From Varanus komodoensis (lineage: Eukaryota; Chordata; Lepidosauria; Squamata; Varanidae): a stretch of DNA of 64,000 nt. The stretch is from positions 514,931-578,930 of the forward strand of contig NW_025335661.1 in NCBI RefSeq assembly GCF_004798865.1. The letters are read 5' to 3'. A program made the translations under genes and the position numbers. Positions 14,201-29,700 of the stretch are shown one piece after another (the first letter of the stretch is position 1; each line of letters opens with the position of its first letter). The notes under the pieces were generated by a model. It was given only the letters and a program-made list of their open reading frames with translations. It searched no databases and had not been told where the DNA came from.

Positions 14201-17200
14201 GGAAACAATAGTCATAAATCATACTTACTACAAACTCTCACCCCTAGCAGTGCATTCAGGGTATAAGCAGTAACTTTTCTTTATAGGAAGACTGAATGAT
14301 TCATGTAATTATTGAAGAGAGAGCACCATCTTGGAAATGTTTGGTAAGTGGGCAAGCTATCCTGAACAAATATTTTGTTTTATACTTCCTAAAAAACCCA
14401 CAGTGAAAGCCACAAAGTTTCTAGTTTTGTGCTTAAAATAATTTTTGCTAACTGAAGGATTTATGCCCTGACATATTTACTGACATTGTGTCCAAGAGTT
14501 AGATTCTCATAATGCTGTGCTCTACTTTGCAAAGAATGATGGAAAACAAGGAATTAAATGCAGAATACAAGCCCAGGAAGTGGAACAGAGGACTGAGTAA
14601 TAGTCTGGGTCTGCTTAAAATTTTCTACAACCCTAATCTGCCTGCAGAAATTGTCCTTCCCACATTTGCACTTCGTTTTCTATTCATGATTACACAGATC
14701 CTTAGAGCAGCCAATTTTACCCACAGAAGAGGCACAAGGAGTTGTGCTGGGCAATGATGTCCTTCTCTAGCCCCCCCCCCCCCTTTATTTGGTATGAGTC
14801 AGTCTTTAGCTCAATGACACAGTGCTCACAGAGGACAACACTAGATACAAGGACACAAGCTCAGGTATTTCTACAGGTGACAGAGCTAATTATTTAGACA
14901 CTCTTTTGAGGTATTCAGGAGAACAGCATCAGCCAATTGGAGCCCACCAATTTGTTTTGGTTTCTTGTGAGGTACTAGAGGTCAAAGGAAATGAAATTAG
15001 ATGATTCAGCTCTGCAGCAATACAATTTCCATCAAATGCTATCAATCGGCAACATAAATAAATGTCAGCATGAGGTTTTATAGCGATTTGCTTGATCTCA
15101 CTCACTCCTGCAGTCAGCGTAGTCTCGGTGATCTGCTACGTAGTGTTTGCAAAGTCTCCCCAGGATCAGCTTGTAGTGCATTAACCTCTGGATAGGTTTG
15201 AGCAGGAAAGTGTTGAGTGGCAAATAACAAACCTTCTGGAGTTCAAACTCCTTATAAACCATTTCCAGTTTCTTAATGCGTTTTGTTGCTTTCTCTAGTT
15301 CTGTCAAGACCTCATCGTGTTTCTGCAGATAACTGGTAAATTCCTGAGGAATCAAAGAAGATGCGGCCTTGAGAAGAGGCACAATAACGTTTCAAACACA
15401 CTGTTGAGCCTATCAATGAAATAACGTTAACTGCGATATTGGAACAAATACTGAGGGAAACACATGTTCTCACTGTGGTTTTTTTAAACATACCCATTCT
15501 GACCAGAAAGCAACCCAAATATATTACTTGCCATCATTCACACACACACACAGGTTGTTTACCTGTACCTATAGTTTTTGGGTGATCATCTGTACATTCA
15601 TACACTCAGCAATCTTCTACATCTCAGCAATTTTTGGCAGAACTTCCCCCCACCATCCCAACACATATGTGGTCTCACCACTTCCCCTTGGTTCTATGAG
15701 TTTGCTGCAGCAGTTAAGAACACAAAGAGGATCATGTATCTCCACACTGGCAAAGGGGCTGTTGGTGAGTTATGTGAAAGCCGAGATGACCATTCAAAGA
15801 ACTACAGTGACAGGTCAGCAAACAATCTTTTATGGATGGAAGTTATTTGTATTTCCAAACCTTTAGTGTATGCATATTTCTCAGCATAACATCACCAATT
15901 CGTTGATAGTCTCCTTTCACGGAAGCATTAGAACGCCCCTCCCTACAATTGAAAGGAAAAAAATTAAATTCTAGGGAAAACTCTAAAAGTGCTTTTCAGA
16001 GACAGTCAATAAAATTGTTTTCCAGTGACTGAAGGATACAAATTGCAATTATGAAAGAAAATAAAGAGCACCAAAACTGTTTCTAGCTTTTTTACAGCAA
16101 ACCCTGCAGATCACTCCAATGTATTTATTTGTATTTATCAGAAACAACAAAAAGATAGAAAAGCTAAATGTGAACATAACAAGATGGTGTATAAGCACCG
16201 TTTTTTGAAGAATGACATTTTTGAAAGGACTTCATTTAAAAAAAAAAATTACATACCCACAATACTTTACTTTCAACTCAGAAATAGTAACTTTAGGCCA
16301 ACCATTTCTTAAAATTAAGGGGGCAAGACCAATCTAGACTAGCACTGTTTAAATTAGCATGAAATAGTAAGGAAGAAACGCCCATTTTATCTTCTCATGT
16401 AATGTAAACCACATGCAAAAATTTTTGTGAGTTTTTTTTTTTTAAGGTTTCCTTTAGGAAGACATATTTACACTGTAATATCAGTTGTCCCAGATATTGT
16501 CTTTGGGCCAATTGTTTACTGACTAAAGATACAACTAAGAAAATACACAACAGCCTTTGATTATTATACATATGTCCCTTTATCATTCTACTAGTTTCTC
16601 CTACAAATAGAAAGAACCCTTACTCAATCTCTGGAATGACTGTGTACTCACTGAAGATTTAGAGCCCACGTTTCATGCAGATAGGCAAAAATCAACCTCT
16701 GGGGTGATTTAATTAAATATCTGTAGCTACTACTAGAGGAAAGGACTTTTCATCAAGTATTGGAGAACTTCAGGAATGAAATATTCACTTTCACAAATGC
16801 TCATATATGCTTACCAGAGTGCTAGCCGTTGCTCAAGCTCTTTCAGAAAGCCTCTATGGAATTCATAAATGGGGTCTATATTAGAGAAGAACAAGGTCAT
16901 AAGAACTTCAGGCATCGCATTCTCCTTGATAACTGCACTGCGGAACCACTGAAAAGGAAAGATGAATAAGAAAAAGGTGGTTCATTTCCTTTGGTCAGTG
17001 CCAGAGTGTTAGTGCCAGATAATCCAGAAAAAAATGTGAGGAAATTTTAAAAATACCACAAAATACCAGGAAATTCTAATTTATAACTTTACCCGAACAG
17101 TATGTCAGTGTAACATGCATCTCCAACATCTGCAGGAGGAGGTCGTGATTATCACTTCTATAAATAGGGAAGAGTCAGACACTCAACAAAGTTCTCTTAA

Positions 17201-20200
17201 TATGAAAACATTGGCCTTGTCTGGATGATTAGGATCTTGGTTTAAGCAAGCCAAGATATACACAAGTTTTAGATGCTTGCATGTAGTTGCTTGACTCCTT
17301 GTTTTTCATGAGTTAATTCAAGAATTTGAGTTAATTATAGCTTCCTGTGACATCTAAACCAGGAAGTTAAATATGTAGCTATGATTTAAAGTTGGCTTTT
17401 GTATTTGGCCTTGTTTGTAAGCCATCAACCATAGTTGCACTGTTTGTATGTAACAGGAAGTCAAAGTTAAGTGCAGTTCCTACCATGTTCGTTCACTCAC
17501 TCATTCTCTCTCGTAAAGCAAGGAGCCAAGTAGTCAAGTGTAGGTCCTCTATCTTCTGCACCTACTGGCTTATTAAGCCAGGGTTTTGGTAGTCTGAATC
17601 AAGTCAGGAGAAATCAATGAACAGAATCTTCCAAGTGTGTGCTTAAAATGTAAAAGCAAGGGACCATGATTTGGATTGAGACCAAAAAGCTAGGGGAAAA
17701 GTCTTCTCCCTAAGCATCTCTCCCCCAGTTTATAGCCTTTCCAGATGTACCTATTTCCCTTGCAGGTAAACAAGCAGAAGTATGAATTAATTTTCTCCTG
17801 TAAGCATTGTGATGCTGATATGAACCAACTCACTCCAAACTCACAGCTGCTTTTACATTTAAAAGGCCACAAGAAATGCTGTTCATGAATCTCCCTTATC
17901 ATACCTAATTTGGTCCTAAACAGCAGCTATTTTGGATTATCGTTCAACCACCAATAAGACTTTCAGTGAAGATATTTGCTCATAAAAGAAACAGTTTAAG
18001 CTTCAAAATAGACAAGATTGCTCATGAAATATTTCTGTCATGACTTTAGCATTAAACAGAGAGCTAAATAATATCTATATATTTTAGATGAATGCTAGAA
18101 AAGAGAAAAAGAAAAAACATAGGATGATAGGGTTGTTTTAAAATTGAAATGGCTGTTCCCAAACTACCATTAGGTGGAAGCACCTCTACATGGGGTCATG
18201 AAACAGTAATTCTTGCAACTAGAAATCTGCAAGGTTTCTAAGTGAATGGGTGAATGGATACAACAAATTAGATTCATTAAAACAAAAGGAAAAAGTGCCA
18301 AGAAGATGGAGGGGCAGAATAATAAAAAAGAAAGTGTTAAGAAATGATTTTGCTCCACTCCTTGAAAGAGTAGTAGCTGTAGATTACATGGAAAAAAGAT
18401 GATTTAGTTATAACCTTGTTTATAATTACTCTTTGGGGAAATACAATGAGTTGTAATAGGTTTAAATAACTTACTACAGTTAGAACTTCTAGGTCTTTTA
18501 AATAAGTTCGTTCAGTAGCAAGAATTTCTTTTGCAATGAAATATGCTTTATCTGCTGGGTATCTCTGAAAGAAACAAGCAAATCCCAAATAAATGAAACA
18601 GAAAATGGTTCTTATTAACTATGAACTAGGTTAAGCTGTAGTAAGACTCTTTGAAACAACCAGATGTAGCAATATAGTAGATAGTTGAAATAGTGCTCTC
18701 CTGCTGTGAATGGCTTTGAAGTTGCCTTTTAAAAATATTTGAAGCAACTATGCCAAAATTTGGGAAACTAAATCCTGAATCTGTGCTGTGAATGTGGGTT
18801 TCATTAAACCACAGCTTGACCCTGATCTTCAACTAGTTGAATACAGCATAGAGCTACCGACTTGCAATAGGTATGGAGACACTGCGCATAATAACCCCTA
18901 TTTTACAGATAGAATAAAAATAAGAGCTGAATTGATGGGAATGGACATCCTCATTATGAGTGCTTATGAGTGCTGATAAGAATCATGCTGACTGACGGGC
19001 ACTGCATCTGAATATGCATATAAACTCCATTCATTTGGTACCTGGATGAAAGATTTCTAATCTAGCTGGGTGGCTTCGCAAAGTACATTTGCTCCCCACC
19101 CCTGAATGAGTAAGATAGATGAGGGATGAGGGACACTTTTTGAGTTCTACTGTTTTTCTATGGCACAGGTGTCAAATCTCTTTGACTTCATTGGACAAAT
19201 TCAGTTTTGGACAATCTATCAGGGGTCACATTCCACAGGTGGGCTGAACGCAAAGGGACAGGTTCAAAAATACCAGCCTAATTTAACTTAATTTTAAATT
19301 AATTAATTTTAAATCAATTGCCAATAAGCTGCCAATTTCAACCTTATAGAATGTGAAAAGGTTATGCAAAGGCTGAGAAAACACGAAAAAGGCAGTCAGA
19401 AGAAAGGAGTATGGTTATCTGGACAAGTCCAAAGGGCTGTCCTGGATCCGCAACTGGTCTGGATTTGGCTCATGGACATGAAGATCAACACATATGCCGT
19501 ATGGCAGTGGTTTTTGACCAGCACTGGCCCACTGGCATTTCCTGCTGGTCCATGAAAGAACTGCTGTTATGCACATCTCACTTGCCAGGACCAGCGCAGG
19601 GCTAGCTGTGCTCTCGCTGCTGATCCCCCACCACTTCCTTGGCCAAGGAGGCTGGGGAGCAGTAGAGGCAGCTCAACAGGAGCCAGCTGGGAGCCACATC
19701 ATGCTTGGTCCACCCTCTGGGAGCAGCCCAGAAGACCAGGCCTCTTCCTTTTCCTGCTGTGTTTTCTACTGGAAAGGAAAATGCTGAGGCAAGATTGTGC
19801 TGAGGGTGTTTTCTGAGCCAGTCTGTGCTGGTTTGTATGGGGGTTTGAGTGGGTGGGGTTCATTGTATTTTAATATTTAACATTATTAATATTATTAAGT
19901 AACTTTTTTGATTTTGCATTGCTCTGCTGTTAATATCGTATTTGAAATTGCATTTGCTATGAGCATAGTATTGCATTTATATTGATTTTGTATTTTGCTA
20001 CTGTAAATTTTTGATAGAGTGTTCTTGAAAAGAAGCAATAGCACATTCTGTGATAGCCTTATTTGAATTACATATTGCTCTTCTAACAAGATTGTCTAGC
20101 TGTTATGTGTGCATCTATGCAGTCATGTTGCTTTGAACAGGCTTCTGTTACTTACTCACGCTGAACATATGTAAGTAGAAATTAATGAAGTCACAAAGTG

Positions 20201-23200
20201 GGTTTTGAAGAAAAAGTTAATCTAATCTCCAATGAGAAAGATTCAGCTTTGCATCTTCCTATATGATTTTCAATATTAAAAACCCTTTGTTTTTACACAG
20301 AGGCCAACCATAATGTTCCTATATTTTGTTATATGCAACTGGAAAAATTTCTACATTTTTGCAGGGGGGTAACTTCTATCCATAATGCTAACTTTCTTTT
20401 TGCTTAAATTTCAGAACCTGTCTTTTGTTCTAAACAGTTTCACATTTATCATGGTTACATCAACAACTGGAAACAATATTATTGTTAATCAAGCTAAATA
20501 GCCTAAGGGTTGATAGAATTTGGTAAAGAAACAGAAAAATTTCCACCCATTCCACCAATGTGTGCCAAAAAAGGGGAAAAACATTTTGGAAAAAGAATAA
20601 TCAATTATTGGATTACAGCAGAATACTAGGAGTCAGTTTAAAAATATTTTATTAAATTGTATTTCTAGTTTTACTTATAAACACTCCTCTCAAGATAGGA
20701 AGGCCACATATTCTTGGAATAAAAAGAGGCATTAAATTCATTGCTATGAATGAGTATGACAAAAGCCATGCCCCTTTTAGGAATTCAAAATACTTGCAAA
20801 GTGTGGGGTACTTCATTTTTCATTAATACATTCGTTGGAAAGTCTTGTTGGGGGAAAAGATGTGTGAAACAGTTGTAAGATAATGTTTACTGTAGCCCTT
20901 TTAAGAGGACTACAATATGGCACAGATCAAGTACTAACATGCAACACAGAAAACAGCAATCAAAGTTGAAAACCATGCAGTGAAAAGAAACAGAAACTGT
21001 ACTCCTCGTTAATGAGAATCTCTTTCCTATTACCTTACGTCTTGCTTCATCCTCTTCTTCTACCCTGGCACCACCAACATCACTCAAGACAGGACTCAAG
21101 AGGGGAGATGAACCCTGGGCAGGTGCATTTATAGTCATATGAACTGGAGGGTTCAAGGTTGTTGGACTTTTCATTTTAAACGAAGACAGGTGAGGACCTA
21201 AGCATCACATTAAGAAACAAGAAGGGGAGGGAGGAAAATAGGTTAAGGATTTCAATTTTAGTAACATACCAGTCAAATCTACATTGTACATACAAGCAGC
21301 TGTTAGCCCCAATATTAAGAAACTAGCCCTCAAATATTTGTAAACAATCTTTGAAAGTAACTGACAGAACTTCTTGGAGTTCAACTGGAATTATGTAAGA
21401 ATCAAACCTCTAAACAAAATTAACTTAGTAACTACCACCAGTAGAACTTCCTATACTCTGTTTAAACATGTCAGGATAATATGCTGCTTTAACATGCTCT
21501 TTTTGGAAAATTACAGAACTCTTTTGAAAAGGGAGAGAAAAGATCAATAGAAACAACACCCAAGAAAAAATGGTAGTAGGAAGCAGCAGGCGAGTCTCCC
21601 ATATTTTCAGAAAACAGCTTATTTCAAAAGTTATGAATACATGGAGAGAGGAAATGGGCTTCTAGAATACTGAGACCACAGATTACATTCCCTTCCTGAC
21701 TTGGATAGCTTAGCTCACTGCTCCTCAAGTTTCTACATACAATTTCCTCCACTGACTTAACACCACATTGCATCATTAATTGGGTGGAGATAGCACTTTC
21801 ATGTTTTGAGTACTTTTTGAGGGTGTGGATAATCGCACTATCAAGGTAATTGTCATGTAGCAAGGCTTGGAGGAGACTAGAGAAGGCAAGGAGATTGGCA
21901 AGATAACATTTTAGCATGTTTCCAAGCTGAAGAAGTGTTTCATTTCTTTCAGCCTTTCTCTGGAACAAGCAAGTGATCAACTAAACAAATGTTGCTCTCT
22001 ACATAGGCTTCCCAACCTTAACATGCTGAACAACTAGGTTCCAGGACCCTCCCTTTTGCAAACAAATACTGTGCTGTTTCATATACTATAATGTCTTGAA
22101 GGAAACAGTGGCACAAATATAGCATCTTAGCACCATTTGCTTCTCAGAGCACAAAATCCCAAATTAAGCTGTCCATATCATTATCACTCATTTTCAAAAC
22201 AGACTTCATTGGATTTTGTAACTTTTTAAATGTTATAATGAAGAGGTCTAAACTTGTTTTGCAGAGGGCCACACCAGACAGCACCTATGCTGACACCAAA
22301 GTACACTTTAGATATGTTGTAACTCTCACTCCAAATTCCATTCTGTGCAACCACAGCACAATAGCACAAGTCTTTGACCTCTGGTCAGTATTTATTTTTT
22401 ATTCTGCTATTTTATTATTTTAAAAAGTCACTCCAAATTGCCAAATAATGCCCACCCGAAGTGATCTTGTGGCATAGCAATAAACAGGCACGCAATACTT
22501 CTCAATGCTTTTTTTAAAGGCAGAGATTAAGAAGTTGGAGAAGAGCCAGTTCCATGCTTTCTGCTGCACTATCAAAAGGAACTGAAGGAACTGACTGCTG
22601 ATCTTTTGATTCAGGAAGCAAAGCTGTTTAAGAAGTCATGAATGAAGCAAGAAAGGGAAGGCAGTATGAAAAGGAAAGGAAGTTTCTCAGTGAATGTGTT
22701 CAAACTAACTCAGGAAGCTAAACACTGTTACACTTAGTCACCTGGAAGAGATTCAGAGCATCAGGGACAAAGTTAACTATTAACATTCTTCAGCCAAACC
22801 ACTGCATATTGTATGAGATCACAGAGTCCCTCCCACCTTCTTTTCAGCAACTGTAAGAGCTAAAACTAAAAATTTGCTGGCATTTGTTCCTTGCAGGAAT
22901 GCAGTTTATTGGAAATCTGCTTTAACTTACAACTGATGCCAAACAGTTTGCAACTGTCCCAAGGTGTTAAAACTGTATTTTAAATGCCAATAGAAACATC
23001 TCTATCATTTTTTAAACATGAAATTTGAAGGTGTTGTTTAAAGTCTTGCAGTTTGTTTCCTTTTCTTTGCATATATGAAGGAAGAAAACATTTTTTGACT
23101 CAAAGCTCTGGCTCACATTGATCACCAACAGTATTGAAGTGTTAATAGATGTGTGTCAATGGGATACTGCTAAACTTTAAAACAAAGATGGTTCTGAAAT

Positions 23201-23652
23201 TTGATACAAATCAGCATGTAAGAGTGAACAAACTAAAATACTTTTCTCTAAATGGATTACTATAAATAGTAAATGTTTCCTGATACAGGAGGGATAACTG
23301 GTAGAACTCTTTTGCAGACTGCTTTATCACAGATTGAATGTGTGAGAATTTAGAAGAGAATTTGTATGGCATCTCTACATCTTTGATAGTTTACAAGTCT
23401 CTTTTCAGTGAAAGGAGGGGAAAACTGTGTGTTCAGGATATGAGCAGAAGCTACTTAAGTTGTAGAAAGCTGTTCAAATTTGTAGGAACCAGTATTTTGC
23501 CTTTAAGTTTTAATCTATCCCACAATTTACAGATTCTTTTCTTGTCTTTGTAGACACATATCCCTGGACATATGAAAAACTGCAGTTCATTTGCCAGCTT
23601 TGCCCCTTCTGTGCTTCCAGAGAGGACTACACTTTCGTTTTTCAGCTGAAGA

Positions 23653-23749
<97 letters not shown>

Positions 23750-26700
23750 CCATCAGAGAAGTTGAAATACAGCTGTATAAAAACTAATGGGAAGTAGAAC
23801 AACTCCAATATATACCTGTCAGCAGTTAAAGAATGGAAGACAGAAACGTCTATATTCCTGTGTTTTCCCTACCAAAATACTTTGATAAGGAAATTACTTA
23901 TAATTGGTACTAACAGTGTTCTTCTATTATCAGGTCATAATAAATAATAAAAATTCATTTTGTACCTTTAATCTACAAAAATTGTACTTAACTCTGCTTT
24001 TCTATGTGTAAGTGTGGATTCTCCAAAAGCTCTGAAGCCATTTGCTTTTCAATCTGACAAATAAATAGATGCATTTGCTGGTGGTATAAATGCATTAAAA
24101 GGGCAGTGAAACAAGATTTTACTTTCAAAATGGATACTACTCTCTCAAAAACTGACACTTTCTGTGCACTATTATAGCTACAGCCAACCTTGTGTGGATT
24201 TATTCTCATGCAACAGAACTCTCTTTTATACTCCCCTCCTTAAACTATACACCCTTCTTAATATTGCCTCATAGGGGTCATCACTCTTCTGCAACACATT
24301 TGGAGGGCTGCATGTGATAGGGGCATCTATTCAAACTAGCAGTTATCTGTTTTGCTGGAGCATTGACATCATTGGATACAATCCTCTGGGCAAGATTTCA
24401 CAATGGCCTTGTTCACACAATCAACATGAATTAAACAAGCTACAATGGCTTATTCAGGTCATGATGCATGCCAGGGCTAATCACCCACAGGAGTGCAACT
24501 TTCCCCGTCATCTGAAACCAGGTGGCATGGCCTGTAAAAGATGGAAACAACCCACAAATAACTCAACAACTATTCATAGGTTTAAGGCACAATAATTATG
24601 CAAACTGTCCCATTAGCCCAGCTTTTTCCAGGGAAGTTGATAAGAGGTGGCTAGGGAATTGAGAGTGTTCAGACCTTGGTTATAGCAGAGCATTTGTGAA
24701 AATTCTACCTTTTAGAATCAAGACATAAATGTTCGATAAAGCCAGCATTTTAAAAATTACTTAAAACCTGATTAAATCTTCTTAATGTGCCTCCAATACA
24801 GTTCCAGAAATGATGCACCCGCAATCCCTAGTTGCCTCTGAATAGAGATGGTTCGGAAATTGTTCATTGTATACGCACAATCTCTCCTTTCAAAATGAAA
24901 TGTGATAGCTTCTCAAAAAGTACAAAGTGCTAACATTCCAGGCCCACACATGGCTTAATACCAAAAAAATCAAAGTATAGCCAATGTTGCAGATACGTAT
25001 ATCAGAATATCAGCAGAAAAGCTGAAGTGTCTGGTTTGTAGGACTTTTTTTGTACATCATTCTGATTCAATATTTTCTAAAAGCAGCTAATTCTCCCCCC
25101 ACCTCTCGTGTTGTATAGTGCTTTCAATAATGAAAATTAAGTGAAGTATGGATAATACAATTCCTAATTTGAGAATTATGAACTTTGGCTATTGGGTGGT
25201 ATAAATAACAAGTAACAAACAAACAAACAAACCCTTTCCCTGAAACACCCAAGTTCAAGCTCTGACCTCCAGCACTTTACTGGAGATATATTTGCTGGAA
25301 GAGCACTGAGACAAAGATGAGATTGAACTCAAACATCTGCAATTTGGAACATCTTTAGCGTTTGGTAATAGTTGCCCAACGTTTGTCCAAACTGTAATTT
25401 TGTCTATATCAACGTACATTCTGGGGTAGTGTAGTGATTAACAGTCTAATGTATGAATCAGACCGGCTCTAGAGGAGCTGCAGCTGAGCGGCAGAGCATC
25501 TGCTTCGCATGCAGAAGGTCCTACATTCAATCCCCAGGTCATGCTGAAACCCTGGAGAGCTGCAACCAGTCAGTGTCCCAATACTAAGCTAAATACACCA
25601 ATAGTCTGACTCAGGAGCTTGCTACGCTCCTACAGATGCTATTTAACGCAGTCATGAACTCTACTGTACAGCCCTATGGAAGGCACTTTCTTTCAGTCTC
25701 AGCCCTCAACGCTAAGCCAGGAATAATACTGGGCTACTTACAGAATATTCTAAAGAATAAGCAAGGTATTATATTACATGCATTGAAACCACACAGAAGA
25801 ACTAAATTTAAATTTCACAAAAGTGGCTTTTTGTTTTTACAAATCATTCTAATAGTAGTAAAACCTGACTGAAGCATATGCATTTATTATTTGTTTATAA
25901 AACCTTTAAATCAAAATTCTGATGTGGCATTCAATTTGAACTAAATATAAAGTTTCAAATTCTTTAGTCTGCGCACTTTGGGCACAAAATCTGCATCCAA
26001 GTTTTAAAAGTACAGGTTTATCCTGCTCTAATATTATGGTATACTTAAGCTCACACATATATTTTATCTCCTTGAAAAGTATTTACCCCCATTATTCACA
26101 CTGCTTCCACAACTCTATAGCAAAGAATAAATCTAGAACCTACTAACAGTAGTCATAAATAGAATACATGCAGCAACATATATAATAAAACTAAGGCTAA
26201 ATAAGAAAAGGCTGTGATCTTGCTATTTATAGCAAAAATGAGGAAACTAGACATTAATCCTCTGGTTTTCTTACCTAATCATACTTTATCTATCATATAT
26301 GTTCACAAACTGGTAGACAAACAGAATGTATGTTGCATGTACAAATGCTAAGGGCAATATTTTACTTACCTGCATGGTAAATTTCTCAAGAATAGGTTCT
26401 GTGCATCCATGTACACAGTACACAGCTTTGTAGTTTGGTATCATTATCATAATAAAAGCATGCAGAGAGGGACAATCATGAAATAACTTTTTAAAGAGCA
26501 ATTTCGTATTATAAAAAGTACATACTGCATGTTTTAATTCCCAAACAATAGTGCATCTATTTTTATTTGCAAAATTATATAAAGGTGCCTGAAAACATAA
26601 CACATATATAATTGACAATGAAAATATAAAAGGTGAGTATATTACTGACATTGGATAGAACTGTGCTACACTGAGATCAATGTTATTCCTAAGGATTAAC

Positions 26701-29700
26701 CTTGTGGAAACCTATCTTCAGATAATATAAACATATTGGAATTGCAGTAGTTCTGCTACAGAGCCAATATACATCAGGATACAGGACAGTTTATCCTGAA
26801 ATGTAAAAACAGTTGCCATTTTTGTGTAGGTGATGATGTCATTGAAGTGAGCTCATCCTGAGGGCCAAAGCTTCTCAATGGAAATGGCCTTCAGTGACAT
26901 CACATAACTAAATCTGAATGACTGTGTAATAACATCATGTTACTAGAAAAGCATCTGATTTTAACATACAAACAAGGTGCCTAATGGGGATGTGAATGCT
27001 GTCACTGCTCAAATACTAAATGTCAGTGGGGAAACGGCCATCAGATATATTTAATTGGTGTTGGAAGCACTTTATTTCTGTTCACTGTATTCTAGTATTA
27101 TAGCCTGCACTGTCAAGCCAAGGGAAAGAAAAAAAAATCAAGAAAAGAGTTGAAATAGTTAGAAATGTAAGAAGCGCAACATTTTTTTAAAATGAGAAGC
27201 TTTAAGCACTTTTGATCCCAAAAATTTGCTAGTAAGAAAGAGGGACACCTATATGCAGTTCACTGTGTAAATTAAACCAAACTTTGAAAAATAATAAAAA
27301 TCCTACTGAAATATAATGAAGGACCAACTTTAACATAAGAGTACAGAAATGATTTGACATGCAAAGCCTTTTACTTTTTATATGCAGAGCCTGTATAGGT
27401 TTTTTGGTGTCCCTATCAGTTAAACTAAATGCAGGTTCCTTTCACAGTCCTTTCTGCATTAATAAAGCCAAGGAGAATTTTATTTGTATATGTGAATAGT
27501 TTTAATAGACTATCTAATTCCAAAATAATGAATTATAGTCATAACTGGCTTATTCTAAGAGAATGATCACAGATTAAACACCTCAAGAGAAAAATATCAC
27601 GTGTATTCCATTGAAACCTCACAGAGCAAACAGGAAAAGGCAGCCTAATAGAACCAACAACAATTGTTCTTTGAAGCAAACTGTGAAACAAGGAAAAGCT
27701 GAAAGAGTATATTGTCATTTATATTGAATAATTCCTTATTTTATTGTATAAACAATTTGAAAACTATTCGTACAAATTTGTAGATATATCAGTAATTTCA
27801 ACAGAAAACAAAACATGTATAAAAACAAACATTTGTAGTATGAAAATAATTGTGATAAAGAATTCCAGTCCAAGAAATGTTATTTTTTCCTGAATATATA
27901 AGCACCAATTTTACTAATTAACCATACTTATACACAAATAATTTGGAACATAAAACTTTTATATATACTTCCAATATATTCTGATATCCATCCTTTGTTG
28001 CCTATATAAAGAGCCTGCATTTTATGTGCCCCACATGCTGACATTATAACCTGACACTTAATATGAAAGTTTTGCAAAATGTTTATTATGATTGTACCCA
28101 TATTCATTTTCATTGCTGATAAAACAACCAGGAATATTCCTCATTACTAAGTGGAGGAACCCTCTAATGTCCCATAAATAAGGTGTGAGTGATTTAGCTA
28201 CAGTTATAGGTAAAGAACTACAAAAAGTTCCACATGTGCACACAATTATATATGCTGCATTCATTGGGAATCAGGTTTAATATAAAAGAATAAGTAATCA
28301 ATATGGGAATCCCTATTAAGGCTTTTGTTATGAAAGCTTAGCTCTAGTATGCAATACCTGAAATATTAAGATTTCACAAAATGACAATAATGAGAATGAA
28401 TTACCAACAGGATTTCATATAATATCCTCTCCTATACGACTATATCTGATAGGAAGTTATTAGTGTTTAAGTACCTGAATACAAAGTATCGCACTACTCA
28501 ATTCAAGTGATAAATGATTACTAGAAAATGAGATTAATAATTAATTTTATATTTGATTTTTCAAAGGATAGATTACCAGAAGTGGTGTTACCTCTGCCAA
28601 AGCTTAACTGCAACTGTAAAAATGCAGAACACTCACTCATATTCCACAAATCAGCTCTTCATATACTTTGAACTGGGTCAAAATAATTATGTTTGAATGA
28701 AAACGAATTGACTGAAGTTAGAAAATATTTTGAGTATATCTGCTTAAACTCTGAAGTATTTGATACTACCTGTAACACAAAGTGCAGTCAAATACTTTAC
28801 CAGTGTATAATGGAGTAAAATGCATATGTAAGGCTGTTACTATGGAAACTAATATTATGTACTAATCTTTCATGTCTCCTGGCTACCTCATGTGTCTTCA
28901 CATCAGAGAAAGACTGTGATTTTTCTGTTGCCTGATTGGTGTTCTTGAAGCAATCAGCTGCCATTTACCATAAACAGCTACTCACATGCAACTTTAAAAA
29001 ACAACTACAATTCTTGATACACTTTTCTCAAAAAATAAGTTTTTAACACTTTCAAAATTTCTCAAATTTAAGTTTAGAAAAAGCATTATAGGTTGAGTGC
29101 AGATTTTGACATGTTTTGTGTACAACCACTGAAATCAGTGGGACATGTCATTCAATCATTTGATCCCCATTGGTTTCAACAGGTGCACTTGAAGCATGAC
29201 TTCGCAATAATCAAGCACCCAGAATGTGGCAAGATGCTACTAGGATACAAAAATGCATCTGTGACATAGCTGGCTTAAGACTGGACAAACAGCACTTGAG
29301 CTCTGATAATTTCCTTAGAAAAAAGCAGAATACTTTATGAGAACTAAAAACGTACAAGGGATTCCCTTTTCTTCTCTGAAACATAATAAAAGGAACACCT
29401 TTTTATATTGCCGTGTAAGTTTAAGGCAATCCATGAAAGGGTTAGTGTGAGCCTCTAGCTCATTGCAATACCCAGTTCAGCATTTAAGTGCTCACTCAGC
29501 TACCTACATTGCAAATTATTTAATAAAGCTAGAGAGGAAAGAAATTTGTCCAGTATATTTCCTTCCAGAGCTGCATATCAGAATTGGTTTTAAGCAACAT
29601 AACCTTACCAGATCAGATATATGATAACCAAAGTGTGAAACTTCTATTTTTGAATCAGATCTCACTAACAATTTGACATGTAAAACTTAAAGGCTCAAAC

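Noticed and set aside
23451-23808. Open frames with Cys-Val, Arg-Glu, Ser-Leu or His-Thr repeats
   Set aside because: Translations of the (TC)n(CA)n microsatellite.
25474-25550. Possible tRNA gene
   Set aside because: Head of a second SINE type, followed by its body; not a tRNA gene.
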